From NCBI GenBank assembly GCA_010093485.1, contig MU001499.1, positions 744,001 to 808,000 of the forward strand: DNA of 64,000 bases, read 5' to 3'. The notes beneath the pieces were generated by a model that ran no database searches, had not been told where the DNA came from, and was given only the letters and a program-made list of their open reading frames with translations. Position numbers and translations under genes: made by a program. This document shows, one piece after another, positions 44,286 to 54,715 of this stretch; within the stretch, counting starts at the first letter, position 1, and each line of letters starts with the position of its first letter. Source of the DNA: Karstenula rhodostoma CBS 690.94 (taxonomy: Eukaryota; Ascomycota; Dothideomycetes; Pleosporales; Didymosphaeriaceae).

Positions 44286-45919
44286 GTATCGTCACAGTCG
44301 GGGTCCTATCTTTTCGCAAACACTCTTCCGGACCCAACCTCACTTATACCCGGGGAGTATGATTCGTCAACTGTACCAGAGCTCAAATCGATTGATCTCA
44401 AGGAAGAGACAGTACAAGGAAAGAAACGACTGTGTCGTGTTGGTGTCGCAGTCACGAACGAGGATTTTCGCCGATGGGCTATCGCGGAGAAGGCCTTGTC
44501 CCTTCCCGCTGATGTTATTCTGGTTGAAGTAGGTACCCTATGATCCCAAGTTACAATGCTGGAGCTCTGAAATTGAATCACCGACTCGTAGGTGACTATC
44601 GGGGGTGTCAACGGGCCTATGTGTCATGGCGCCGGCATCACTCACAAAACTTTGTCCGATTACGTTCGACGCCTGGAGTATGTCGACTGCCATGGTCGGC
44701 TCCAAATCGTGGACGATGCTGTCCAGATACAGGCAGCCGCAGGTACCTTCGGCATACTTGGTGTTGTAACCCATATCACTTATGCAGTCATGGTAAGTCC
44801 CATCGCTTGATATGTCACGGCCAGTAATTGATCCATGCCAGAAACCACTGAAAGAAGATGTCGGCTTGGGTGTGCCGCCCATAGACAAGGATGACATTCC
44901 GGTAGCATTGCGAAGCGCCTGGTTCGATGCGCCAGATGCAGATCAACAATTGGCTTCTGCAACGACAAGGTTCAACAACCGGGCAGCAAACGAGTACTAC
45001 AGCGAGTAAGTGAACATCTTTTCTTTTTTTCTCAAACCGTCTTCCAAGTCTTTTCGTAGTGGTATATGGTGTGATATCATAGCTAAATCGCCTAGGTAGT
45101 TTTAGTTTCCATACCAGAGGAAAATTTGGACCAACACATTCAATACAGCAACCGATGCGACAGATGCGATCGAATATCCCGATGATAAGAATGTCTTTCT
45201 TCAGTGGATTCAGAACTGGCTGAGAGGGCGTCGTGACTACAAATCCTTTTTTCAACGCGATACCAGGTTACTGGCAAGCTCAACTTCTTGCCACGCTTGC
45301 AATGGCAACACTTCCACCGACTCTTAGCGAAAACAACACTCCCACGTACAAGACCTTCCTTCCTAATGCCTTACACTTCCGCCGTGGAACACAAAACATG
45401 CGCGTCCGCGATATCGAACTTCAAATACCACTGCCCCTACGCAAAGACGGTCCGTCAAAGCCAGACTTCAGCATCGTTCAGCGTGCTTGGTGGGATATCA
45501 TCAAGCTTGTCTATAAGGATGCTGATGTCGGGAGCGATCCATCTTCGGCAATGCGTGTTGCGCTGGAGATGCGTCTCATGGCGCCTCAGAAGGGCAACGA
45601 TCTGGGAACATTGTCGATCGAAGTGCTTACGTTGCCTGATGCCGTGGCCGACGATGAGTGGCACGAGTTCGCGCAACGAGCCATCGACATCAGGATGAGC
45701 TACGGAGGTAACACAAGACCTCACTGGGCGCAAAAATGGGATTACTTCAAGTTCAAGGGTATAGAAACGAGTAAGTATCTGAAAGAAGTTGCATACATAG
45801 ACCAAATCCCGGAATTCCGGGACATGCTTAGCAAGATCGGAAAGCAGCACGGCTGGATGCTGGACGAGTTGCAGCGAAGGTTTTCAAATGAGCTCTGGGA
45901 TAAGTTGGTGTACGAGTGA
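44286..45919 (+). pseudogene. FAD-linked oxidase (L-gulonolactone oxidase-like), broken
   Basis: Segments follow in order: about 44286-44528, 44592-44792, 44842-45005, 45096 to about 45225, and 45230-45919, with intact GT-AG introns between the first four. They encode VDVILVE/VTIGGVNGPMCHGAG and GTFGILGVVTHITY, then a C-terminal domain ending KLVYE, matching fungal FAD-binding (PCMH) oxidases of the gulonolactone type. Three lesions are visible. The N-terminal half of the FAD domain is missing. Two TAG codons (45097-45099 and 45103-45105) stand where the conserved Trp-Phe-Trp is expected (SEWFWF). A one-base frameshift occurs near 45222-45229. The G-to-A changes at both Trp codons fit CpA-to-TpA change on the other strand, as RIP makes. 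Its remnant function would have been oxidation of a sugar lactone or similar substrate. Confidence 0.75.
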
Positions 45920-46473
45920 TGTGGTATGGAAGTATCAAACGCTCGGAGAACCGCGTGGAAAACGTCACGGTCCATCCGTTATTTCGGATTATTGTTTTTC
46001 TGGCGCTATGTCTCATGCTGAATGCAATCACGATGTCATTCATATCGTTCCTAGTCCGAAAAGAATTTATTCAGTACAGTAATCAATGCCCTCGTCTGAC
46101 TTAGACCGTTTAGGCAATCTTTTTCTATAATATCCTCCCTGGTTCAGAGGCCTAGTGTCGGGCTAAGACGGGAGACTCTAGGGTTGACAGAGACGTTTTT
46201 TTTTTATATAAATTATGCAGGAGTCTGTTAGGCTGGGTAACCCAGGGAGCCAGCTCGTAGAGGAGCGGTGCGATGCTGAAGTTTAGGTGACGATTGCGAC
46301 GGCGCGTCTTCGAATAGTAACTAGATACTCGCGATTGAGTTATCAGGCAGGTAGCAGCACATGTACAAATATTTCTTAGAGTCGTGGTCTCTTCTTTCTT
46401 TACAGACACCCAAATCTCTTGGTTACATGTAGTATGTTGGGTACTCAAGATTTTGGTAGAGGTCGTAGCTGTT

Positions 46474-46514
46474 AACGTCCATCGGCCGAACGTACATCGG
46501 CCGAACGTCCATCG
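46474..46514. repeat. 15-bp tandem repeat
   Basis: AACGTCCATCGGCCG, AACGTACATCGGCCG, then a partial AACGTCCATCG. Copies differ at one base. Function unknown. Confidence 0.7.
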
Positions 46515-46776
46515 ATATTGATTGCTGATATGTATAATATATTTGGCCCTCGAGTATATTACTGTGTCTGTTGCATACTGGCGCCGTTGTGTTATGATCC
46601 GATCCTCCGACCCTCCGCTAGTCGAACCTCGTTAGCCCACAACAAACAAACATGGATATATATTGTGATCTCAAGCTAGACCCACAACCCTTGACTTAAA
46701 ACAGCAAAAGCTAGTCTGCGATTGCGAACGTGTCAGTGGCGAACGAAACTCACATGAGTGACTGTTGGTGATGCCC

Positions 46777-46981
46777 GGATCCACGTCGCGGGCAGGCCTG
46801 TTAGCTATTTAGGTATAGTAGCTTTGTTAGCATACTCTATATAGGTTAGGTTAGGATAGAATTAAGGCAGGATTAGAGTTAGCGTTTCTAGAATATCTTA
46901 AATAATATTACTTACTACGTAATGCATTATACCTAAATAGCTAAAAGGCCCGCCCGCGATTACTGCCCGCGACGTGGATCC
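46777..46981. mobile_element. MITE-like element with terminal inverted repeats
   Basis: 205 bp, AT-rich inside, no coding frame. The outer 19 bases (GGATCCACGTCGCGGGCAG) are perfectly inverted at 46963-46981. After these, an inner arm GCCTGTTAGCTATTTAGGTA (46796-46815) is matched by its near-perfect inverse at 46930-46949, with a 13-base insert in the right arm (46950-46962) where the left has none. This is a non-autonomous DNA transposon signature; a TSD is not obvious. It sits between a pseudogene and a P450. Confidence 0.72.
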
Positions 46982-47165
46982 ATTGAAGATATATCTATGT
47001 TTCGGCACCCCGAGTTGCAACTGCTAATCGACCTACGCCGCGAAGGGCCATCTTGACGAAGCGCATTCACAAGTTGTATATCATTGCCTTCACGGGCTAA
47101 TGCCCAAACATCACGCACTCTCGCCTGCTAAAAAAGCGACATCGCTTCTTGGTTAGCTCCACAAC

Positions 47166-48931
47166 ATGTCATCTGCAGTCATAAACCGACTTGCATTCTT
47201 ACTTCCGGCACTTTTTGTAAGAGTCCCTTCCATATAGTCCTACGGGATCTGACGAATCTAGCTTTTCTACGTTTTCCTTCGTGTGTTTTACAATCTGTTC
47301 CTTCATCCGCTACGCTCTTTCCCCGGTCCATTTGCGGCTCGCGCTACTATTTTAGCATCTCAAAGGCACACGCTGAAAGGGGAATTTCCGTATTGGCTGC
47401 ACGAACTCCACCTCAAGTACGGATCTATCGTTCGATTTGCACCAGATGAGTTGTCCGTCATCGACTCCGCTGTGTGGAAAGACGTCTACGGGCACCGGAC
47501 AACGAAGTTATTCACAAAACAGGAGTCATTTTATGGCCCAGACTACTATGGAAACCCGGCGGGAATGATTCGCGCAGACAATGAATCTCATGCAAAGCAG
47601 CGAAAGCTTGTGTCCCATGCATTCAGCGACAAAGCGCTGAAGGAGCAGGAGCAGATTCTCAAAGAGTATGCAAAACTCCTTGTCAAGTCGCTGACCGCGG
47701 CTTCTGAACAGCATGGTGAAGTGGACATGGTCAGATTCTACAACTACACCACTTTTGACATCATGGCCGATTTGACGTTCGGTGAGCCTCTTGGTCTACT
47801 GCAAGGGTCGACGTATATCCCTTGGGTCGCGGCACTGTTTGGAAGTATCAAGTTCTTGTCTGTTACGGGCGTAGTGAGACGATGGCCTTTACTGGATAAC
47901 CTGCTTCAGCGGTATCTGCCAAAACGTCTCAAAGAGAAGAGAAGGGAGCACCTTCAGTTCTCAAGCGCAAGGGTAGACAAGCGAATGCAGAAGAAGACAG
48001 ATCGCCCAGATAGTAAGTTGTCACTTGATATCGGGAAGGAACTACGACTCATTGGTATCTCAGTCTGGACTTATGTCACGAAGGAAGGTAAAGACGAAAA
48101 CGGAGAAACCACTGGTCTGCTTCCGTCGCAGCTTCACAGTAATGCGTCGACGTTTATGACGGCTGGTACCGAGACCACGGCCACCGAATTAAGCGGTATT
48201 ACGTACTACCTTTATCAACAACCCGAGAAGCTTTCACGCCTGAAGAAGGAGGTGCGTGATGCATTTGCATCGGTTGACGACATGACGATGACGAAGCTGT
48301 CGCAACTGGAGTATCTCAATGCATGTATAGAAGAGGGGTAAATATATCCTTCCCTACTATCTGTCTAATCTCACATTGTCCAACAGGCTGAGAGTATATC
48401 CCCCTCTAGCGGGAATAACACCACGAAACACGCCTAGCACGGGTGCAAATGTTGCTGGCAGATGGATCCCTGGTGGGGTGTGTTGAACTTGATGTCGCCA
48501 TCCATCCGCGGTTCGTTGACGCTAACGTCTTGATAGACCATTATATCCATTGCGCATTACGCAGCGTATCATTCACCGGCTAATTTTAGGAATCCCGACT
48601 CGTTCGTTCCGGAGCGCTGGCTACCCGAGGGACAGCAGGAATACGGTTCGGATAATAAGGAAGTTTTCAACGCGTTCTCGTATGGACCAAGAAATTGTTT
48701 GGGCAAGAAGTAAGTTCAACGGATCCCCAACTTCGCGCCTGGTGCACATTGGACATGGTGCTAACCACAAATAGTCTCGCGTACCATGAGATGAGACTTG
48801 TTTTGGCGACTGTGATGTTCAGCTTTGACATAGAATTGATCAAGGGGGCGGGTGATTGGGTGCGGCAAGAGTGCCACATTTTGTGGGCGAAACCAGCAAT
48901 GATGGCGAGAGTGACGCCTGTGTCGAGTTAG
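47166..48931 (+). CDS. Cytochrome P450 monooxygenase
   Basis: Exons 47166-47216, 47262-48012, 48064-48337, 48387-48477, 48537-48709 and 48775-48931 give 498 aa. An N-terminal hydrophobic anchor ([19 protein letters not shown]) is followed by a Pro-rich hinge ([10 protein letters not shown]). The I-helix motif is [13 protein letters not shown]. The K-helix ExxR is EGLR (in CIEEGLRVYPPL). The haem motif is [10 protein letters not shown], with the thiolate Cys. All P450 hallmarks are intact. The type resembles fungal trichothecene/isotrichodermin-like and other secondary-metabolism P450s. It would act in the ER with NADPH-P450 reductase. There is no neighbouring synthase, and its only neighbours are a pseudogene and disordered proteins, so it could be a leftover of a cluster. 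Confidence 0.88.
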
Positions 48932-49219
48932 TTGTTCAATCAATGGCTCGTCACTTGGGGGAGACACGTGTCGATATTCCGTTTTTCACATACGACCAAG
49001 CTAGCAGCTGCTTCCTAAAACGAGTTATCCTGTCTTTTGCGACGTAATTGCGCTCTATCAGTTCGGTGACCAATGCCATCTTCTTCAACTGAGACCTCTT
49101 GCATTTCAGCTCATCCCATCATTTTTGCACTCGTACCCGCCTTCTTCGCGCCCTGGTCTTGCATCTCTTTCCTCACCAGTAGCCATTTGCAACAGCCTAT
49201 CCTCGGTTAACTCCTCGAG

Positions 49220-50010
49220 ATGTCGTCCTACAGAAGTAAACCGAAAAGCTTCTGGAAGAGATTTGTTCGTTGGTTAGTGCCCATCTCTCAAGCATTTTGT
49301 CAGCAGTCACTGACACCGATTTCAAAAATCAGGTGCGGGCTTGGCCAAAGCAGGACGCAGAAGAAGTCGGTAGATAGCAAACGGCTTCAAGAATCCCAGA
49401 ACATGAAAAGGAAGATGGGCACACGTCCGAACTCACCGCGCTCTACTCGTGCTGCTCATCAGCGAGTGCCATCATCGTCGCGAGGTGACACGGAGCCAGA
49501 ACCAGTTACCCCGGAGCTGGCGCATCTCAATGACAAAGAGATACCTCGCGGGTCGCGAATGGCCTTCTTGCATCGCAAGATAGCAAATGAAGAATCGCCT
49601 CGTGGTCATGCATCACTGCTCGCTGACCACAAGATATATGCGAAGCGGGCAGTGACTGGCAATTTGCAGCGGAATAGCGGTGACGACGACGATGACGACC
49701 GGCCTGTTGCCAACTTTCTGCCGAGAGGATACAAGCTCCAAAACTCGCCTTCTCGCAATCACCTCAGGATCGTGCGGAAGTCAGCAATGTCACCGCTGAA
49801 CGGTTGCGACCAGGCCCCTCCGAACCAAGGGCGACGAACACCGGCACCGTTTTTGACGCCAACTGTGTATGAGGCCCAGAGCCCAATTAACGATGTTGCG
49901 AGTAAGTGTTTTCGAGATGTCTTGGTGCAAAATTGATGCTAATGTCCGCAGCGTTGCCAAGGCTGCCTGGCGAAAGACCTCCTCCACCTGCCCATAGCTT
50001 GATGAATTGA
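49220..50010 (+). CDS. Basic, disordered hypothetical protein
   Basis: Exons 49220-49272, 49333-49901 and 49952-50010 give 226 aa. I do not recognise a domain. It is basic, Ser/Arg/Pro-rich and probably disordered: SSYRSKPKSFWKRFVRW at the start, a DDDDDDR run around residue 135, and a Pro-rich end (RLPGERPPPPAHS). Introns have normal donors and acceptors, which supports a real, spliced gene. It could be a nuclear or cytoskeletal adaptor; the function is open. Confidence 0.55.
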
Positions 50011-50648
50011 GCTTCTGCTTCCTTATATGTGTACTGTGTATATTTTCGTGGACGATGATACGGTCTTTTCGAGATTTCTTTCCCACAGTCCTTACAGCAT
50101 GATACCCCTTGGAAGCAGTCTGCAGCGTCTTGCATAGTTTCCCCATAATGTCTACTTCTATACGCTCTTGCCATCTCGGTATAATGTATAATCTTCTCAG
50201 GCTAGCAACGTCCTTGTGTTGTTCTCGATCGATCGGAATGCGAAGCAGACACGTAACGTGGAATAGTTGTACGCCATTATGAATGCGTCCATTCTAGAAG
50301 GAATAGAGCTTCCATTCAGTCAACTCTGGTATCGTGATATCATTCGCGCTCGCCGGAGCTGTGCTCAACTGCGAGCTCTCTAATGCAGCAGCCACAATAA
50401 TTGTCTCTCCTTACGATGCCATCGCGGCTGCAAGGACCTCAGATTCGAGAAGCTACTTACCACGCAGACGCGGCCCAGAGTAGCCGGACAACGGCTCACA
50501 CTACTGTATCTGTACCGTTACTCGAAAAGTCCGTGTTGGATGTGGGCAAGAGAGGCGTCCAAGAAAGGAAGTACCTCGGCTATTACGCTCGTCGATCATA
50601 GCAGCGATGCGCCACCACACTTCCTGAGATGAGATGAGATGAGATGCT
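50011..50648. other. Intergenic upstream of the short Zn2Cys6 gene
   Basis: AT-rich. Four tandem copies of GAGAT lie at 50626-50645, ending three bases before the start codon at 50649. No gene seen. Confidence 0.45.
50626..50645. repeat. GAGAT tandem repeat next to a start codon
   Basis: Four perfect copies of GAGAT in the 5' leader, directly before the ATG of the short Zn2Cys6 gene. A pentanucleotide microsatellite that could vary in length. Confidence 0.75.
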
Positions 50649-51650
50649 ATGCCACCTGTAGCCTCTACAAGGAGAGGACGCCGAATATCGTCCAAAGCAT
50701 GCGACGCTTGTCGTTCTCGCAAGGTGCAATGCATCATAGAAGGGGAAAGCCACGTCTGCAATCGCTGCGCAGCGAACGAGATAGACTGCACATTTCTTAG
50801 CCAGCGCAAACCGCGCGGGCCTCCACCACGGTATTCCTACCCTTGCTCGTAAACGAAATACCGCACTGGCCTCTGTGATGGCCATTTAACACGTTCGCTG
50901 TCCGTCTACGCTGCGAGCTTTAGCAGCGTCAACGCCTCGATACACCCCGGCCAGTCGTCTGGTTCGTATGCCACCATGAGCCTGAACACCTTACTTCGCA
51001 TTGTTAGAAAAGTGCAGAGTGCACTTGAGCAGCTACCTGATGAACTCAGCATCTCGATGCAGCCCCAAACACCTGGGGGGCAATCGCCGAACTCTGAGTT
51101 ACTGGAGAACCAGTTCAATATCATGAAGGCTAACATCCACATTACGAGTCTCTACATACAGAGCACGATCCTAGAAGCATGCTCTAGCGCTTTCACGCAA
51201 TCGAATGGCGACATTGCTGGATCACCTCTTGAGACACGCGGTCCGGGCGCTCCGCCTCGAACGCAGATTTGGGTGTACAGGAAGAGCATCGCGAAAGAGC
51301 TTCTTGATTTACTCAACTTCTGTTCTTCGAGGAGCCTGGAGGCGAACGGACAGTCCGTGGTAAGTACAACGTCCACTACTAAAGTATCCAACGCTAATAT
51401 TTCTTCCTAGATCGTTAAAATCCGCGAAATTGCGGCCACTCTGCTCAACAATGATGACGGATCCGAAGCATTTTCTGAGCAAGAAGAAGAATCGCGGCGG
51501 TACGTCGCGCAATTTGCCAGCATATTGGCAAATATAGACCACCTGGGTCAGGCCATCATTGCGCCTGACTCGCCTAAGGAGCCCGCACCTCCGAAGACTA
51601 CAAAGAAGCGTGGAAATACCTCCAGATATCGTATACATACCCAAAACTAA
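50649..51650 (+). CDS. Short Zn2Cys6 protein lacking the central regulatory domain
   Basis: Exons 50649-50830, 50924-51359 and 51411-51650 give 285 aa. The zinc cluster has SSKACDACRSRKVQC then CNRCAANEIDC, six Cys with normal spacing, and a basic linker follows. After the first intron the frame continues as SVNASIHPGQ...LLRIVRKVQSALEQLPDEL and ILANIDHLGQAII, which looks like the C-terminal part of a longer Zn2Cys6 regulator. The usual 300 or so residues of the middle (fungal-specific) domain are absent. The in-frame TAA at 50850 lies inside intron 1, so the reading frame is intact. Either this is a natural short form or an internal deletion has joined ends. It is 32 bases tail-to-tail from a shortened RTA1 gene. 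Confidence 0.6.
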
Positions 51651-51682
51651 TGGTAAGGTCTCTACTGGCCCTGCACAGCACG

Positions 51683-52284
51683 CTAAAGCAATGTAATACC
51701 TCTCTCCTTCTTCCTAGTCGCCCTCAAAAGCATCCCCGGATGAACAGCCGCGCTTATGATCACAACCGCAAACATCAGACTGGCATCGAACGCGTAGAGA
51801 AACACCTCCGTCGTGTACAGTTTCCTATCGTCCCCTCCAGAAACCCCGCCAACCGAAATATACTCCGTACAACAATGAGCCCGCTCACCGCATACAGCAT
51901 CCACAAGGCGCCCGAGTGTCATGTAGATGGAGGCAGAGAGGAGAGGCGCCGAGGCGAGGATGAGCATGAGCTGCAGGAGGTAGGGGCTGCCGTTGCGCAT
52001 GTTGCTGTGCGACCAGGCGCGGCCGTAATAGCCGGCTGCTTCGCCTAGGGGAAGGTCAGCGTGGGTGGACTTTGTATTTTTATGGCTGAGAGTGTAGATA
52101 GGGATGGGAAAGCGTACCTGCGCACAAAGGGGATGAAGAACCATGCGCGAAGGGCAATCAACATGCAGAGATGCACGAGGCCTCCGAGGCCAAAGAGAAC
52201 GAGAAATGCGTACCCTGTCGAGGCATACGGAGTATACGGGTACAAATCGAAGTCGGCTTCGCCACGTTCGCTTAAGACGGTCAT
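51683..52284 (-). pseudogene. RTA1-like lipid-translocating exporter, internally deleted
   Basis: Exon 1 (to about 52118) encodes DLYPYTPYASTGYAFLVLFG and WFFIPFV, the RTA1 N-terminus with its first two helices. The second block begins GEAAGYYGRAWSHSN and holds SIYMTLGRLV, then jumps to EVFLYAFDASLMFAVVIISAAVHPGMLL, the last helix. About 100 residues with the middle helices are missing. A normal GT-AG intron (52045-52117) leaves the frame off by one; only a weak GC donor (GCAGGT) would keep it, giving about 174 aa. RTA1 proteins have seven helices and confer resistance to membrane-active compounds in yeast. With four or so helices, this is likely non-functional. Confidence 0.6.
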
Positions 52285-52918
52285 TTTGATAGTCCCTCGT
52301 CGATAGGAGTGCTGGAATTGTCGAAGTCAAGCAAGCCACGCACCAGGGCGTTAAATACTACAAGTACAGCTCCACACAAATTTCCCAACAGACAATGCTT
52401 GAGAATACGGCTTCTTCACGAAAGAGAATAAGCGTAGTGACGCGCGTATCAAGGTACGTTTTTTAGAAGGCATCCCAGGGTAGCACGGTATTGGAGGTAT
52501 GCCCTAGCGCCAGAATACGCAGGGTGCGAGTACGCGAGGATACGATGGCGCTAAGGACTTTGGTGATGTCTTTTCATAGTAGCTACACGTAACATGACTT
52601 TACAAATCATAATAAACAAAGCATCCATCATAGAGGCAACGATTAATAACAGGTATGGTATCTTCCCATGCAAGACTCCGTGAGAAAAAAGAAAAAAAAA
52701 AGCACAAAGAGCCAAATGTTTGTACCGTTTCCTTCCGGTTCGTGGACCAGAGCATGCAAAGCCGGCCCGCGATCTGACAGAGGTTAAACCTCGATGCTGT
52801 TCCTCGACAGACTGGTAGTGCTCAACTAGTCCATGTGCTGGAAGGAGTGTGCTAATATCATTGTCAACGACTGCGAAAGAAGTAAAGAGTGCCAATACTT
52901 ACCCGAAAAAAAGAAAAT
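52285..52918. other. Intergenic, RTA1 remnant to coiled-coil gene
   Basis: Contains an A-rich tract at about 52683-52700. A GTAAGTAT donor-like signal occurs on the minus strand near 52902, just past the next gene's stop, so that gene may have a 3' UTR intron. No gene seen. Confidence 0.4.
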
Positions 52919-54715
52919 CTAGAGCATATCGATCGAATCGCCATCCCTAGCCAGGCCACGATACGCCCTGGAAGACGAATGGGGGACAAAAGCGTTGGAG
53001 CTGCCGTTCAAGTTGGGGAAGGGGACCGATGACAAAGTGCTGGTCGCCGACCAGGACGAGCCCAGGTTGACACCACGATTCTGCGGAAGGGCGTTCGCCT
53101 TGTTCATGTTTTTATCGAAAGGGTTGTTGGCGAAAGGTTTCGAAGCGGGAACTGCAGCTTGGAGCTTTTTCTGGGCTATTTCCTTCAGGGCGTCTTCGAA
53201 GGGATTCTTCTTGGGAGCCGCGGCCCCCTTGATTGAGATGCCTTGGTCGGGGCTGGAAGACCTCTTCGCCCTCTTCGTAATACTGTCTGAAGAAGATGCA
53301 TCTTCTTTGGGTGCATTCTTCTTCTTCTTCGCGTCCTTTATGATTTGCCCCAGAGTACCGTTGCCCCCGCCCCGGATGACCTTCGGGGCTGTCGTAACAT
53401 AGTTGGTGCCTTGCTGAGCTCCAGTAGCAGTTGTGGCGCCATTGAGTGTAAGGCCACCAGAGTTCGAACCAGGAAGCGGAGACAGAGAGCTACCTGTACT
53501 GGAAGTGGGACCGGGACCAGCGAACGAAGGCTGAATAGCCGAAGGGGTGCATGTAGTGACCATGAGACCGGAGAAGCCAGTATTGACCATAGAACCGGAG
53601 AAGCCAGTATCAGTCGAGCAAGAATACCAGACCTCAAGCTCGTTGCAGGCGTGCTCAAAGTCATATCGGTTGTTGACAGACTTAGGCGGCATAACTTCTT
53701 CAGTTCTATCATTGTGAATGAAGACCAGATTGTTGCGGGCATTGCCACCGAGATACATGGACATCGTCGCGCGGAAACCACCGACCATCATTCCTCGTTG
53801 CGACCATTGCAATCGGACGTATTGGACGTAGTAAGCGAATTTGCCGAGATCGATCTGGAGGTGGTCGACAGGAATGTTGGAACGGACAAGCTCGTTCATG
53901 ACGTATACGGCGGCTTCTGTGATCGGCCCACCCTTCTCGGCCAACCCATGGAGAGTCTTGATGATGATTTCGAGGGAGCGGAGCTTCGCTTCGGTGGATT
54001 GGTCCGTCCGATGGAAAGATTCGATCTGTTCATCCTTCTTCTTCTCTCGCTCTCCAGCTTCACCTTGAAGCTTTCTGTATTCATTGATAACGGTTTCCGA
54101 GTGAGCGAGTTTACCTTTCAACTCAGAGATTTCGGTACCGGTCTCGGCGATGAGGTCGGCCATGAGCTGTTTTGTTTCCTCGGTCTTCTCGATTTGTTTC
54201 TGGAGGATAGAACTGTTCTCGTACAGATTAACCCGGCAGTTGAGATCGAAGTTCTTGCCTGCCAAACGTTCCTTTTCGGCCTTCAACTCGTCGCATTCCT
54301 CGGCTATCCTGTCGATAGTGGCAAGCAAGGTTTCGTTGGACTTGTCCATCTCCTGGACCTTCTTGAGAAGATCGCCAAGATTGACTTGGTGGTCTTGAGC
54401 GTGAACAACTTCGAGGGCCACATCAGCGTCATCAGCGTCGTCTTCGTCATCCCAGTGGATGTCATTTGATACAGAGAACCCGTTTGGATACCCCATGGCA
54501 GCCGAGTCAGAGTGTTGAGCTTTGTTCCAGGCGTTGTACAGGATGTATCCTAGCATGGCGGCCATAGCGAATGCGGGACGGTGGTCGAAATGTGCCGTGA
54601 TGACGATTGACAAGCACCCGAAGAACTTGAGTTTGTTCTGGTCCGAAGGCGTCGGGGCCGATGCGACGCACGCTATAAAGGCAAAGTAGATGGCACACAA
54701 CCAGAGGAAGACCAT
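52919..54715 (-). CDS. Membrane-anchored coiled-coil protein, unknown
   Basis: An intronless frame of 598 aa from the Met at 54715. The longer frame to 54721 begins with TTG. The N-terminus holds a signal-anchor or signal peptide (MVFLWLCAIYFAFIACVASA) and a second hydrophobic segment (PAFAMAAMLGYILYNAW). An acidic stretch (DDEDDADDADV) and a long coiled coil (about residues 110-250, NLGDLLKKVQEMDKSNETLL onwards, rich in Glu/Lys/Leu) follow. A central folded-looking region with WYSC lies at about 330-370. A disordered Ser/Gly/Asn/Lys tail ends with NPFDKNMNKANAL and NPFEDALKEI, NPF motifs known to bind EH domains, though that role is a guess. A direct duplication of TGFSG units (about residues 373-388) sits in a Thr/Ser stretch. 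No family recognised. Confidence 0.72.
   Translation of the reverse strand: MVFLWLCAIYFAFIACVASAPTPSDQNKLKFFGCLSIVITAHFDHRPAFAMAAMLGYILYNAWNKAQHSDSAAMGYPNGFSVSNDIHWDDEDDADDADVALEVVHAQDHQVNLGDLLKKVQEMDKSNETLLATIDRIAEECDELKAEKERLAGKNFDLNCRVNLYENSSILQKQIEKTEETKQLMADLIAETGTEISELKGKLAHSETVINEYRKLQGEAGEREKKKDEQIESFHRTDQSTEAKLRSLEIIIKTLHGLAEKGGPITEAAVYVMNELVRSNIPVDHLQIDLGKFAYYVQYVRLQWSQRGMMVGGFRATMSMYLGGNARNNLVFIHNDRTEEVMPPKSVNNRYDFEHACNELEVWYSCSTDTGFSGSMVNTGFSGLMVTTCTPSAIQPSFAGPGPTSSTGSSLSPLPGSNSGGLTLNGATTATGAQQGTNYVTTAPKVIRGGGNGTLGQIIKDAKKKKNAPKEDASSSDSITKRAKRSSSPDQGISIKGAAAPKKNPFEDALKEIAQKKLQAAVPASKPFANNPFDKNMNKANALPQNRGVNLGSSWSATSTLSSVPFPNLNGSSNAFVPHSSSRAYRGLARDGDSIDML
53562..53621. repeat. In-frame tandem duplication
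   Basis: A block of about 27 bases reading AGACCGGAGAAGCCAGTATTG-like is repeated twice and encodes the doubled TGFSG-containing unit of the coiled-coil protein. The frame is kept. Confidence 0.55.

Larger units (their letters stand above)
45920..47165. other. AT-rich intergenic with repeats and a MITE
   Basis: Holds the tandem repeat at 46474-46514 and the inverted-repeat element at 46777-46981. No gene is seen apart from the P450 promoter at the right end. Confidence 0.5.

Noticed and set aside
44286..45919. Intact FAD oxidase gene with alternative splicing
   Set aside because: No acceptor near 45096-45110 restores the frame without the two TAG codons, and the one-base shift near 45225 remains.
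46840..46860. Telomere-like TTAGG repeats inside the MITE
   Set aside because: Only two to three imperfect copies, not TTAGGG arrays; part of the element's AT-rich body.
50850..50852. Nonsense codon breaking the short Zn2Cys6 gene
   Set aside because: A frame-keeping GT-AG intron (50831-50923) removes it, joining Pro-Pro-Arg to Ser-Val-Asn.
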